From Mycolicibacterium pulveris (lineage in GTDB: Bacteria; Actinomycetota; Actinomycetes; Mycobacteriales; Mycobacteriaceae): DNA of 64,000 bases. The stretch covers positions 806,001 through 870,000 of the forward strand of contig NZ_AP022599.1 in the NCBI RefSeq assembly GCF_010725725.1, in the 5' to 3' direction. Of this stretch, positions 9,084 through 17,785 are shown piece after piece. The number at the start of each line of letters is the position of its first letter. Within the stretch, counting starts at the first letter, position 1. The notes beneath the pieces are model-generated. The model had not been told where the DNA came from. It saw only the letters and a list, made by a program, of their open reading frames with translations, and did no database searches. The position numbers and the translations under genes were made by a program.

Positions 9084-10348
9084 CAGCGCCACCTGTACCG
9101 GTACCGTCGGGCGATGTTCATCGCGGGCTTCTCCACGCTGTAGTAGGTGACGGCGGATACGGCCAGCGTAACCGCAAGCACCACAACGATGTTCAGGCAC
9201 ATCGCGCCCAGTGAGTCGCCTGCCAGCAGGCCGAACCGGTGCAGCATCAACATCGTCGGGAAGTGCAGCAGATACAGCGACAACGACACCTTACCGACGA
9301 ACTGGAACGGAGCCAGTTCGAGGCCCTCGCCGATCCTCGAACGCTGGCCACACGACAGCGGTGCGACGATCACCAGAATCGCCAGCGCCGAGGCGATCGC
9401 TACTCCGCTGGTGCCGAACATGTTGCCGAGCGCGATCAGCGCGAACGACACACCCAGCACCACGGGCAGCGCCAGCGCCGACACCGGCCGGACCCGCCGC
9501 GCCGCCGCCTCCCGCACCGTGCCGTTTTCGATCGCCACGACGACGATCGCGGCCAGCATGCCGAACGCGAAGTTGTCGGCGTTGACCAGGAAACTCCTCA
9601 GATACACCGAAACCCAGTTCGGGCCCCACTGCATCATCTCCGGGTCGGCCACCCCGAAGTAGTTGCTCACCACGGGCAGCAACAGCTTTCCGACGAAACC
9701 GATGACGATAAAGAGCACCGGCAGGCTCGCGGCCAACAGCAAGGGACGCATGGCCGTTCGGCGGCGCATCGTGAACAACACCACGGCGGCCAGCGGCAGC
9801 GACGCATAGAAGGCGAACTCCAGGGTCAGCGACCACGACGGGTTCAGCCCGGTGAAGACATACTCGGGGATGTAGGTCTGCACCAGGGTCAGGTTGGCCA
9901 GCAGCTGCCAGGGATCGGTGATGGTGCCGGTGCCCGCGTCGGTGCCGAGAGCCTGCTCGGTCGGGTTCTCTACGTACACCACGCCGAAGACGTAGTTGCA
10001 CAGCAAGAAGATGACGAGGTAGCCGGGCACGATGCGGGCGAACCGGTGGATCGCGAAGTTGCGTGCGCTGGGAGCTGTTGCCACCGCGGCGTCTTCGGTC
10101 AATCGCCGCACGTAGGGCAGGAACAACAGAAAGCCGCTGAGCACGAAGAAGAAGATCAGGCTCATGCCGACGATCCCGATCTTCGTCTGCGCTGCGGTGT
10201 TCGGCGAGAAGTTGCCCGCCACGTGCATGACGGCGACCCCGACGGCCGACAGTCCGCGTGCGCCGTCCAGGCCGATGATGCGCCCGGTGGTGCGGGCCGC
10301 CGGCTTCGATGACAACCGGTCCGCGGTGTCCCGTGGCTTGATCGTCAT
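9083..10348 (-). CDS. Acyltransferase-3 family integral membrane O-acyltransferase
   Basis: This 421-residue polytopic membrane protein has about ten hydrophobic helices. Its first helix bears the family signature GLDGARGLSAVGVAVMHV, including the conserved Arg and His of acyltransferase-3 proteins. Members such as OafA and ExoZ transfer acetyl, succinyl or other short acyl groups onto exported polysaccharides. The ATG at 10348 overlaps the lipase 3 stop by the 4-bp ATGA arrangement, and its own stop overlaps lipase 2. It is probably the enzyme that decorates the EPS or its repeat unit with an ester group. Confidence 0.88.
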   Translation of the reverse strand: MTIKPRDTADRLSSKPAARTTGRIIGLDGARGLSAVGVAVMHVAGNFSPNTAAQTKIGIVGMSLIFFFVLSGFLLFLPYVRRLTEDAAVATAPSARNFAIHRFARIVPGYLVIFLLCNYVFGVVYVENPTEQALGTDAGTGTITDPWQLLANLTLVQTYIPEYVFTGLNPSWSLTLEFAFYASLPLAAVVLFTMRRRTAMRPLLLAASLPVLFIVIGFVGKLLLPVVSNYFGVADPEMMQWGPNWVSVYLRSFLVNADNFAFGMLAAIVVVAIENGTVREAAARRVRPVSALALPVVLGVSFALIALGNMFGTSGVAIASALAILVIVAPLSCGQRSRIGEGLELAPFQFVGKVSLSLYLLHFPTMLMLHRFGLLAGDSLGAMCLNIVVVLAVTLAVSAVTYYSVEKPAMNIARRYRYRWR

Positions 10349-11607
10349 TGCGGCGCCCCCATCGGGGCCAGGCCGAGACAGCTGTCGGGTGCCGGCTCCC
10401 CGCGGAACCGCGCGTTGACCCAGCCGAAGGCCGAGGAGACGTCGATGGCGGCGTGGCCCTTGTCCGGTTGCAGCTGGATGTCGATCACATCGCCCATCCC
10501 GCAGGCCGCCCGCAACGCGTGCTCGGTCCATGCCTGCGGCACCAATGCATCCTCACCGCCGAAGAGGACCAGCATCGGAGCGCTCGTCGGGTGCTGGGGC
10601 AGGCTCATGCGCTGCAGATGCGCGCGCAGCGTGTCGAGCGCCTGCGGTGTGCTCGGCACAAGATCGGCACCCGACAGCTGCAGTGTCAGCCCGGCGCGCT
10701 CGGCCGCCTCCGGCCCGTCGCACGCAATCAATGTGTCCCAGTTGTCTTTTACGAACCCCCGCCGGTAGTCGTCGAGTGGGAAATCCGGATACGCCCGGTG
10801 CAGCGTTTCGAGGAGCACCACCAGCGCGGGCATCTGTTCGGCGGTCAGCTGCCCACCGGCCGCCGCGTCGGCGAAACCGGTGATGTCGGCCGCGGGCGAC
10901 ACGCTCACCGTGCCCAGCAGCGCGAGGCCGGCGCCGTAGCTTGCCGCCAGCTCGTTGGCCGCCCAGGTAGCCTGCCCGCCTTGGGACACCCCGATCGCCA
11001 CCCAGCGTTCGGACGCCTCGGGAACCAGGTGGCGGGCGGCCTTCACCGAGTCGATCACGTTGTAGCCGGCCGTCGTCGAATCGAGGTAGGGGTGGTAGCC
11101 GCCGTCGTCACCGCTGTCGACGCCCAGACCCTGATAGTCCGGCACGGTGACGACGAACCCGGCGTTGACGAGCGCGGTCACCACGTTCGACGTGCCGAGC
11201 AGCGTCGGCGACAGCGACGGCGCACAGTCGGATTCGATGCCGGTGGTGGCGTGCGCGTACACGACGATCGGCCAACCACCTTCGGGCGGTTCGCCTTTCG
11301 GGACGAACACGCTGCCGCTGACCTGGGTGAGACCGCCGGTGATGCCCGAGGTCGACGTGTACTCGACGCGCGCGGCCAACGAGCTCAGAGCGCGCAGCCT
11401 GCGGTCGATGGTCGGGAAGGAGTGGGCCTCCGACAGCGCCCCCGGCGCTTCGCCTGCGGCGCTGTAGTCGGCGTCGAGGCGCATACCGGTCATCGCCGAG
11501 GGTGCCTGCGCGGAAGTGTGGTCGGCGCAACCCGATACGATGGCGCCCGCCGCGAAGACAAGGCCGGCCAGCGCGATGCCCGCAGTGTTGAGGTGCCCGC
11601 GGATCAT
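10345..11607 (-). CDS. LIP-family lipase lipoprotein (paralogue 3 of 4)
   Basis: This is a 420-residue LIP-family hydrolase made as a lipoprotein. The N-terminal signal ends with the lipobox VSGC, placing the acylated Cys at residue 27, so the enzyme should sit on the outer face of the plasma membrane. The catalytic residues are present: Ser208 in GVSQG, Asp353 in GGEDAL and His385 in DKGHAAID. Conserved blocks YAHATTGIE and PDYQGLG tie it to the other paralogues. The ATG at 11607 overlaps the Wzz-like gene stop (ATGA), so it is co-translated with polysaccharide chain-length machinery. Confidence 0.85.
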   Translation of the reverse strand: MIRGHLNTAGIALAGLVFAAGAIVSGCADHTSAQAPSAMTGMRLDADYSAAGEAPGALSEAHSFPTIDRRLRALSSLAARVEYTSTSGITGGLTQVSGSVFVPKGEPPEGGWPIVVYAHATTGIESDCAPSLSPTLLGTSNVVTALVNAGFVVTVPDYQGLGVDSGDDGGYHPYLDSTTAGYNVIDSVKAARHLVPEASERWVAIGVSQGGQATWAANELAASYGAGLALLGTVSVSPAADITGFADAAAGGQLTAEQMPALVVLLETLHRAYPDFPLDDYRRGFVKDNWDTLIACDGPEAAERAGLTLQLSGADLVPSTPQALDTLRAHLQRMSLPQHPTSAPMLVLFGGEDALVPQAWTEHALRAACGMGDVIDIQLQPDKGHAAIDVSSAFGWVNARFRGEPAPDSCLGLAPMGAPQ

Positions 11608-12272
11608 CGATCTCGTCCCGTGAGCACCTCGTCGACGACATGGTCGAGTTGCCGGGCGCCGTGCATGCGGTCCCTGAGCAGTCCGTACGCCAGCACCAAC
11701 AGGGCACTGAGCACGAACCCCAACGCGCCTGCGGCAATGACGAACTGCCACACCGAGCCCTGCCGGACCGCGGGTTCGGCCGCGTCGACGACGACCAGTT
11801 CGGCGCTCCCGGTGTCGACCGCGGCCATCTCCTTGGTCAGCGCGACGAGGTTGTGCGTGACGGTGTCGGCGGTCCGTTGGGTCAGGTCGGGGTCGCCGCC
11901 GGCCACCACCACCTCCAACAGCACGGAGTTCCTGCCCACCACGGTGATTCGAGACGCCAGCTCAGCCGGGCTGGTCTTCAGGTCCAACCGCTCGATGGTG
12001 CGCACCGTCACCTGCCGGCTGCGGGCCAGCTGCTGGGTGGTGACATTTCGGGAAAGCGAGTTCAGGTGACCGTAATAGGCATCCACCGGGGTGGCGCCGC
12101 CGGGCGTCACGGCGAAGACCCGTGCCGTCGAGGTGTACGCGGGCGGGGTGCTCTGCCAGGCGAGCCAACCGGCCCCCGCCGACAACGCGGTCGCGCACAG
12201 CAGCACGACCCAGCCGTTGGCGAGCAGTCTCAGATAGTCCCGTATCCGGGGCACGTTGGCGGGTGGCCTCAC
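11604..12272 (-). CDS. Wzz/YveK-like polysaccharide chain-length determinant
   Basis: This 222-residue membrane protein has two flanking transmembrane helices (about residues 18-38 and 176-198) around an extracytoplasmic domain, the topology of polysaccharide co-polymerases. Typical features include PPAYTSTARVFAVTPGG after helix 1 and the VVVDAAEPAVRQGS segment before helix 2. It has no kinase domain; that is carried by the separate Wzc-like gene upstream in the operon. It likely works with the Wzy polymerase to set chain length. The GTG start at 12272 overlaps the lipase 4 stop (GTGA). Confidence 0.82.
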   Translation of the reverse strand: MRPPANVPRIRDYLRLLANGWVVLLCATALSAGAGWLAWQSTPPAYTSTARVFAVTPGGATPVDAYYGHLNSLSRNVTTQQLARSRQVTVRTIERLDLKTSPAELASRITVVGRNSVLLEVVVAGGDPDLTQRTADTVTHNLVALTKEMAAVDTGSAELVVVDAAEPAVRQGSVWQFVIAAGALGFVLSALLVLAYGLLRDRMHGARQLDHVVDEVLTGRDR

Positions 12273-13513
12273 GTCGCACCCACGCAGATGTCGGCGGGCC
12301 GTTGTCCGTCGAATCGTGCTCTCAGCCAGTGCAGCGACGACTGAATGATCAGTTCGTTGGTGGTCGTCGTGTCCCCGATCCGGCGATTCACGACGATGGG
12401 ATCGCCTTTGGCGCAGGCGTCTTTCACCGCGAGCGCGACGCCCGCCTGCGGCACCAGCGGATCATGGGTGCCATAGACCACCAGCACGGGGGCGGGGGGC
12501 GCCGGGGACGGCCCCGGCAGGGCCAGCGCGCTGAGCGCGTCACGCAACGCCGAGGCGGCGGCGTCGTCGCGTGGACGCAGATCCTGCGGGCCCAGCTGCG
12601 ACGCGAGCCGCTGCGCCTCCGCGGGGTCCGCGGGCGCGCACGAGGTCAATTCATCCCAATGGTCGCTCGCCGGACCCGATCGGTAGGCGTCCAGGTCGAG
12701 GCTGGGCAGTTCCTGCGACAGGCCCTGCAGTATCACCATGAGCAGCCGGTACTGGTTCTGACTGAGGTTGCCGTTCATCGCGATGTCGACCAACGGCGAA
12801 AGGTCGGCGTACGGGGAGAGGGCCACGGCTCCGACAAGGTTGAGCCCCGCACCGTGGTCAACGGCTCGAATGGCCGAAGCCCAAGCCGCCAGTCCGCCTT
12901 GGCCACTGCCGTAGGCCGCCCAGTCGGTGCTGGCGTCGGGCAGCACCCGGCGCGCGGCTCGCACACCGTCGATCATGTTGTTGCCCAAGGCCACCCAGTC
13001 CAATGGGGCATGCTGGGGACCCGACACACCCAGCCCCTGAAAGTCGGGCATCATCACCATGTAGCCGCGGTTGAGCATCACCGTCATCGCGGACGCGTAG
13101 CCGCCGAGGCCCCTGGCCAGCGACGGCGCACAGTTCTGCGTCACGCCGGTCAGCGTGTGCCCGAACGCGATGATCGGCCATCCGCCCTTGGGGGCCTTGC
13201 CCGCCGGGACCGCGACCACACCGGAGACGTCGGCTGGTTGACCGGCGGTGGTGGTGGAGCGGTACACCACCCGGACGGCCGAAACTCCGGCGTCGGTGAA
13301 GTAGTCGTTGGCGGCCAGCGGTTTGACCTCCACGAGCGATCCGGGGCCGTCGTCGGTCATATCCGGCGGCGGCAACTCCGTCGCCCCGACGAACGGCGGT
13401 GTCAGCGTGCGCGGGGGCCGGTTGTAGTCGGCCGGCGGCTGCGGTGGGCTCGGCGCACAGCCGGCCAGGACCGACAGCACGCCGACGGCGGCCACCACAA
13501 GCCGCAAGCCCAC
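12269..13513 (-). CDS. Catalytically degenerate LIP-family lipoprotein (paralogue 4 of 4)
   Basis: This 414-residue lipoprotein has signal lipobox LAGC (Cys19). The fold motifs of the LIP family are kept (IIAFGHTLTGV, MPDFQGLGVSG, VVYGTHDPL with Asp351). The nucleophile elbow reads YGSGQGG, with Gly203 where the paralogues have the catalytic Ser. The terminal GGH/GH histidine is also gone: the segment reads RRIGDTTTTN, with Asp381 at that place. Loss of both Ser and His argues for a non-catalytic binding or chaperone role. Reading frame and length are intact, so this is not an obvious pseudogene. The GTG start shares a base with the kinase stop (TAGTG). Confidence 0.85.
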   Translation of the reverse strand: MGLRLVVAAVGVLSVLAGCAPSPPQPPADYNRPPRTLTPPFVGATELPPPDMTDDGPGSLVEVKPLAANDYFTDAGVSAVRVVYRSTTTAGQPADVSGVVAVPAGKAPKGGWPIIAFGHTLTGVTQNCAPSLARGLGGYASAMTVMLNRGYMVMMPDFQGLGVSGPQHAPLDWVALGNNMIDGVRAARRVLPDASTDWAAYGSGQGGLAAWASAIRAVDHGAGLNLVGAVALSPYADLSPLVDIAMNGNLSQNQYRLLMVILQGLSQELPSLDLDAYRSGPASDHWDELTSCAPADPAEAQRLASQLGPQDLRPRDDAAASALRDALSALALPGPSPAPPAPVLVVYGTHDPLVPQAGVALAVKDACAKGDPIVVNRRIGDTTTTNELIIQSSLHWLRARFDGQRPADICVGAT

Positions 13514-15060
13514 TAGCCGCTGCCTCCGTGCCGAGACCGGCTGCTTGCTCCCATCGCGGCGTCGCCGTTGGCGCGGCGGGAGTCACCGGATCCGACGAGC
13601 TGACCCTTCTGGGGCGCCACGGTGTCGGTGTCCACGGAGCGGGCACCGGCGGCGCGCTCACGCCCGGCGGAACGCTGCGCCGAATCGCGCTGCGCCTGCT
13701 TGTGGTGTCGGCGCCTGAGGCGCCCGCCGACACGCTCGAACGTCGCCACCGTGCCGATCAGGGCGACGTTGGCGGTCTCGAGCGCTTGGATCGCTCGGCG
13801 CAGCGCCGAGCTGGTGGTGGATCCGATGCGCGCCAACAGGATCGCGCCGTCACACAACGCGCCGACGTTGGCGCCGTCGGCGTAGTGCTCCAGCGGCGGG
13901 GTGTCGACGACGATGTAGTCGAAGTTGCGGGCGAGTTCGTCGAACATGGCGGCCGCGCGGTCGTTGGCCCACATCTCGCCGGGCCGCGTCGCCTTGGGAC
14001 CGGCGGGCAGCAGCGCGATGGCGTGCGCGCCGACCGGGATCTCGCCGATCACCGCTTCGGCCAGCGCGTGCTCCCCGGCGATCACCGTGCTCACTCCCCG
14101 GTTCATGGCGCGGGCGCGCCGCTGATCGTCGAGGCCCAACCGGTCGGCGAGGTCCCCGCCGCGCAGGTCACCGTCGACGACGACGACCGACCGCCCGGAC
14201 TCTGCGAGCGCGGCCGCCAGGTCGATGGCGACCGTGGTGCGCCCGTCGCCGGTGGATGGGCTCGTCACCGCGATGCGGCGCGGTGGGGCGCCGCTGCCTG
14301 GCGGGACGGCGAACCGCAGGTTGGTGCGCAGTTCGCGCACCCGCTCGGCGTAGAGCTCGTTGCCGTCGAGATCGACGACGGTGGTCGTGGGCCGGGCCGG
14401 TTCGGCGGGCAGTGCCCCGAGCAGGTGGGTACCGACGGCTCCCTCCACCGAGTCACGGCCGCGCAACCGTTTGTCGACGATGCCTGCCAGCACGGCGACG
14501 ACGATGCCGAGCACCAGACCGATGAGCGCGCCGAGCGCGATCATGGTGAGCAGCCCTAGGCCCGTCGGCGCCGTCGGGTAGGTGGCCTCGTCGACCACGA
14601 CAAGGCCGGCGGCGGGGCTGCCGCCCCGGCGCGAGGTCTCCAGCTCGCTGACCAGGCCGACCAGTTGGTCAGCAACCGCGTTGGTGTAGGTCTGCGCCTG
14701 CGCGGGGTCGGGGTCGGTGACGCTCACATCGAGCAGCACGGTCTTCTCACCGGGCATCGCGGTGACCTTCGAGCGCAACTCCCCGGGTGAGATCGGGGCC
14801 TTCAACTGGTCCACCGCCCGCGCCGCTACTTGTTCGCTGGACGCCAGGTCGGCGTACGAGTAGACACGTTCCTGGGAGAAGAGGTTGTTCTGGTACGCCT
14901 CGGTGACCGAAGTCCCGTTCTGCGTTGCTACGAACAGGCGCGCGGTCGACTGATATTCGGGTGTCAGTAAAAGTGTGGCCGCGTAGCCGCCGGCGCCACC
15001 CACGAGCGTCAGGGCCACGATTAGCCACCAGTACCTGCGGAAAATGCGCAGGTATTCCAT
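13513..15060 (-). CDS. Wzc/CpsD-like co-polymerase with BY-kinase domain, altered Walker A
   Basis: This 515-residue protein joins a Wzz domain (helices at about 11-33 and 170-193) to a cytosolic P-loop domain like bacterial tyrosine kinases that govern EPS export. Walker A' (VVVVDGDLR, 292-300) and Walker B (DYIVVDTPP) are clear. Walker A reads STGDGRTT, with Arg274 replacing the near-invariant Lys. No tyrosine cluster ends the chain; the tail is Arg/Ser/Gly-rich. It may therefore be a weak or non-phosphorylating regulator. I prefer the ATG at 15060 (MEYLRIFRRY); an in-frame TTG at 15084 is possible. It heads the seven-gene operon running to the acetylesterase. Confidence 0.85.
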   Translation of the reverse strand: MEYLRIFRRYWWLIVALTLVGGAGGYAATLLLTPEYQSTARLFVATQNGTSVTEAYQNNLFSQERVYSYADLASSEQVAARAVDQLKAPISPGELRSKVTAMPGEKTVLLDVSVTDPDPAQAQTYTNAVADQLVGLVSELETSRRGGSPAAGLVVVDEATYPTAPTGLGLLTMIALGALIGLVLGIVVAVLAGIVDKRLRGRDSVEGAVGTHLLGALPAEPARPTTTVVDLDGNELYAERVRELRTNLRFAVPPGSGAPPRRIAVTSPSTGDGRTTVAIDLAAALAESGRSVVVVDGDLRGGDLADRLGLDDQRRARAMNRGVSTVIAGEHALAEAVIGEIPVGAHAIALLPAGPKATRPGEMWANDRAAAMFDELARNFDYIVVDTPPLEHYADGANVGALCDGAILLARIGSTTSSALRRAIQALETANVALIGTVATFERVGGRLRRRHHKQAQRDSAQRSAGRERAAGARSVDTDTVAPQKGQLVGSGDSRRANGDAAMGASSRSRHGGSG

Positions 15061-15204
15061 GATCTCCAAGATCGGCCCTTTCAAAAGCGCGCCGCAAACA
15101 AACCTTCAAACAAGCACAGAGTAGCGGTTGCTCCCGCGGTTCGCGCTATTGCACCTGAGGGGGCTGGCTGGTATCCCGCCGGCGAAGCTGTCACCATTGT
15201 CTGC
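15061..15204. promoter_or_regulatory. Divergent intergenic region between kinase and polymerase genes
   Basis: This roughly 140-bp gap separates the divergently transcribed kinase operon and polymerase gene, so it should contain promoters in both directions. I cannot pick out convincing -35/-10 pairs by eye. No open reading frame of its own is credible. Confidence 0.4.
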
Positions 15205-16629
15205 GTGACGCCCCGTCAGAGTCTGATCGGCAAATCCATGTTAGCCCTTGCGGCGATCGCAATCTGTCCGCTCGTGGCGTGGGTCGCGTTCGGGCACGGC
15301 ACGCTTGTCACGTACGCCGTGATCGGCCTGCTTGGCCTGATCATCGGGGTGTACATCGGTTTGCGGCATCCGTTGTGGCTGTTTTGGGCGACGGCCGCGG
15401 TGATCGGCGGATTGCCGTTCGGATACTTCCCCGGCGTGCATATCCCGCTGTACCTGCTGTTCGCGGCCGGGGCGGTGCTGGCGGCGATAATTCATCCCAG
15501 CCAGCGAACTCGACTCAGCACCCTCGAAATAACCATTTTGGCGTTGCTGGTTGCGTCGGCAATTTCCGTCGTCGGCACCGGGGTCAGCGTTCCGGCGGTG
15601 TTGCTGTATGCGAAGTGGGGGATCGCCACAGCGGCTGCAATAGCGTTGCTGAGACTGTCCCGCGAGAACCTGGCCAGGTTCGGCAGGATCTTCGTCTACG
15701 CCGCGTCGGCCAACGCCTTCGTGGGGATCCTCATGGCGACGGTGGACCAGCAGCAGCGCCTGCTGAAACCGCTGCAGATCTTCGGCTACGGCGTGGGCGC
15801 GGGGCTGCGCGAGCAGACTGCGCTGTACGTCTACTCCAACGAGGGCGGCACGATCGGCAGGACGCTGCGGCTGGGCGGCACCTGGGTGCTGCCCAACAGC
15901 GCCGGGCTGGCGTTGGCGACCGCGTTGATCATCTGCCTCGTCCTGTTCGCCGGCTGGCGCAGGGCCGTGATGTCGACCGTAATCGTGGTGGCGCTGCTGC
16001 TCACACTGAGCCGCAGCATGATCTTCTCCGTCGCGGTCGGGTTGCTGCTGGTGCTGCTCTTCCACAGCATGCGCGCCCGCGACCGTCAGATCGCGCTCGG
16101 GTTGATCGGTGTCGGCGCCGCGGCCGCCCTGCTGACCCCGATGATCCGCGACCGCATCTTCTCCACGTTCGCCGACGAGGACACCGGCCGGGAGGCCCGT
16201 GCCGACTCGATCGCGGACTTCCCGCATCGCATGTCGGGTCACTGGCTGTTCGGCCTCGGGTGGGACCGACCCGAGTTCCGCAGCGGCCAGCTGGCCCAGT
16301 CGCTCAACTACGTCTCCAACGCCCCGCTGTTGACGGTCTACCGCGGCGGCATCATCACGGGGCTGGTGTTCGTCACCGTCCTCGTCGTCGGCTGCGTGAT
16401 GGCCTACCGGGCGCTGCGCTCGCCGTCGCTACCTCATGCCGTCTACGGCGGGGTGTTCATCGGCATCGCGGTGGTGTCGGCCAACCTGCAGCAGTCGGTC
16501 GTCGACATGCCGCAGATGACGCTGACCTTCTCGATCTTGCTGGCGTTCCTCGTCTACGTCGACCAGACCCGGCACGAGCCGCTCACCGACGCCCGCACAT
16601 CACCCGAATTGGCAAGGTCGTTCACCTGA
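15205..16629 (+). CDS. Wzy-like polysaccharide polymerase / O-antigen ligase family protein
   Basis: This 474-residue protein has around ten to twelve hydrophobic helices and the large extracytoplasmic loop typical of O-antigen ligase/Wzy polymerases, here between roughly residues 310 and 370. The conserved loop arginine context HWLFGLGWDRPEF matches the family. It would polymerise lipid-linked repeat units at the outer face of the plasma membrane. It starts at a GTG (MTPRQSLIGK). It is divergent from the kinase operon and convergent with a glycosyltransferase gene, whose stop lies only 7 bp after its own. Confidence 0.85.
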   Translation: MTPRQSLIGKSMLALAAIAICPLVAWVAFGHGTLVTYAVIGLLGLIIGVYIGLRHPLWLFWATAAVIGGLPFGYFPGVHIPLYLLFAAGAVLAAIIHPSQRTRLSTLEITILALLVASAISVVGTGVSVPAVLLYAKWGIATAAAIALLRLSRENLARFGRIFVYAASANAFVGILMATVDQQQRLLKPLQIFGYGVGAGLREQTALYVYSNEGGTIGRTLRLGGTWVLPNSAGLALATALIICLVLFAGWRRAVMSTVIVVALLLTLSRSMIFSVAVGLLLVLLFHSMRARDRQIALGLIGVGAAAALLTPMIRDRIFSTFADEDTGREARADSIADFPHRMSGHWLFGLGWDRPEFRSGQLAQSLNYVSNAPLLTVYRGGIITGLVFVTVLVVGCVMAYRALRSPSLPHAVYGGVFIGIAVVSANLQQSVVDMPQMTLTFSILLAFLVYVDQTRHEPLTDARTSPELARSFT

Positions 16630-16636
16630 CCGCGGG

Positions 16637-17785
16637 TCACGCCGCGACGGTCTCGGCGCGCAGCAGAGCCGCAACCGCGCGGTGGGGCCGCCGCTGTTGC
16701 CAGCGTTGCCTGTTGACGTCGTAGAGCCGGTCGCCGTCGGCCACGGCAGCGGGCCGGTCGAGAAGATAGCGACGGCACTCGGCGACGAAACTGTCCTCAT
16801 CGTCGTGGGTTTGCAGTCCGTACATGGAGCCCAGGTCGCCGATCGCGGCGGTGGTGCCCACCACCGGCAGTCCCATCCGGATCGCGTCGAGGATCTTGAC
16901 CCGCACGCCCCCTCCCGTCTTGATGGGGGCCACCAGCGCCCGGCAGGTTCCGAGGAACGCGGAGAGGTCCTCGACGAAGCCGAGATCGCGCACGCCGGCG
17001 GGGTAGACCGGATCGGGCGCACCCGGTTTCTTCTTGCCGATGACGCACAGCTCGGCATCGGAGATGCCCGCGCAGATCCTCGGCCACAAGGCCAGCGTGT
17101 GCAGGAACGCCTCCTGGTTGGGCGGCCAGTCCCGCAGCCCCATGAACACGAGCCGGCGCGGGGTCCGTGCCACGTCGACCTGGCGCACCGGCGGCAGGGA
17201 CACGTCGAGCCATCGTGCCCCGAAAATCCCGTTGGCGCGGTAGAACTCGGCTTCCGGCGCGTCATAGGTGCCGACGGCATCGGCAGCCCTGGCGATCCGG
17301 ATCTCGTCGCGGCGCAGCCGGGGTGCCTCGATCCGGCCCAGCACGCCGCGGCTGGCCCGCCACACCAGCGCCTCGGAGATATTGGTGTTGACGACCAGGC
17401 GCGCGCGACCGAACTTGGCGCTGCGCAGGAAGGATTCGGCCATGTAGCTGTGCTCCGCGACGAAGACGTCGGCGTCACACGCCTCGATCGCGGCGACCAG
17501 GTCGTCGGTGTCGAACCGGACGTGAACCAGGCTGCGCCGCTTGCGAATCGAATCCACCAGCAGTCGGGCCGGTCGGATCTTGGGCTTCGGCAGCCGTTTC
17601 AGCGGAAGGTCGCCTGGCAGCGTGGTCGAGCCCGTCTGCGCGGACAGGCACAGCCCGGACACCTCGAATTCGTCGGCGGCCAGCCCCATGAGCAGCTGCC
17701 CGAGCTCGACGTCACCCGCCCGCTCCGTCACCGGGTCTTTCGACAGCAGAAACGTCACCTTGGTCGTTGGCCGGCCGTCTGCCAT
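16637..17785 (-). CDS. Glycosyltransferase (GT4-like, GT-B fold)
   Basis: This 382-residue cytosolic protein has GT-B features in its C-terminal half: RRLVFMGLRDWPPNQEAF at the start of the nucleotide-sugar domain and the late acidic stretch TGGGVRVKILDAIRMGLPVVGT, which corresponds to the family 4 donor-binding region. It would add one sugar to the EPS repeat unit; donor and linkage cannot be deduced. The ATG at 17785 (MADGRPTTKV) has AAAGGGA six bases upstream, better than the ATG 15 bp earlier. The upstream flippase gene extends about 70 bp into it. Confidence 0.82.
   Translation of the reverse strand: MADGRPTTKVTFLLSKDPVTERAGDVELGQLLMGLAADEFEVSGLCLSAQTGSTTLPGDLPLKRLPKPKIRPARLLVDSIRKRRSLVHVRFDTDDLVAAIEACDADVFVAEHSYMAESFLRSAKFGRARLVVNTNISEALVWRASRGVLGRIEAPRLRRDEIRIARAADAVGTYDAPEAEFYRANGIFGARWLDVSLPPVRQVDVARTPRRLVFMGLRDWPPNQEAFLHTLALWPRICAGISDAELCVIGKKKPGAPDPVYPAGVRDLGFVEDLSAFLGTCRALVAPIKTGGGVRVKILDAIRMGLPVVGTTAAIGDLGSMYGLQTHDDEDSFVAECRRYLLDRPAAVADGDRLYDVNRQRWQQRRPHRAVAALLRAETVAA

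Noticed and set aside
10348..12069. 573-codon open frame on the plus strand
   Set aside because: Lies opposite lipase 3 and the Wzz-like gene; Arg/His/Gly-rich composition typical of an antisense frame in high-GC DNA, no domain, no ribosome site.
12122..13516. 464-codon open frame on the plus strand
   Set aside because: Opposite lipase 4; low-complexity composition and no recognisable motif.
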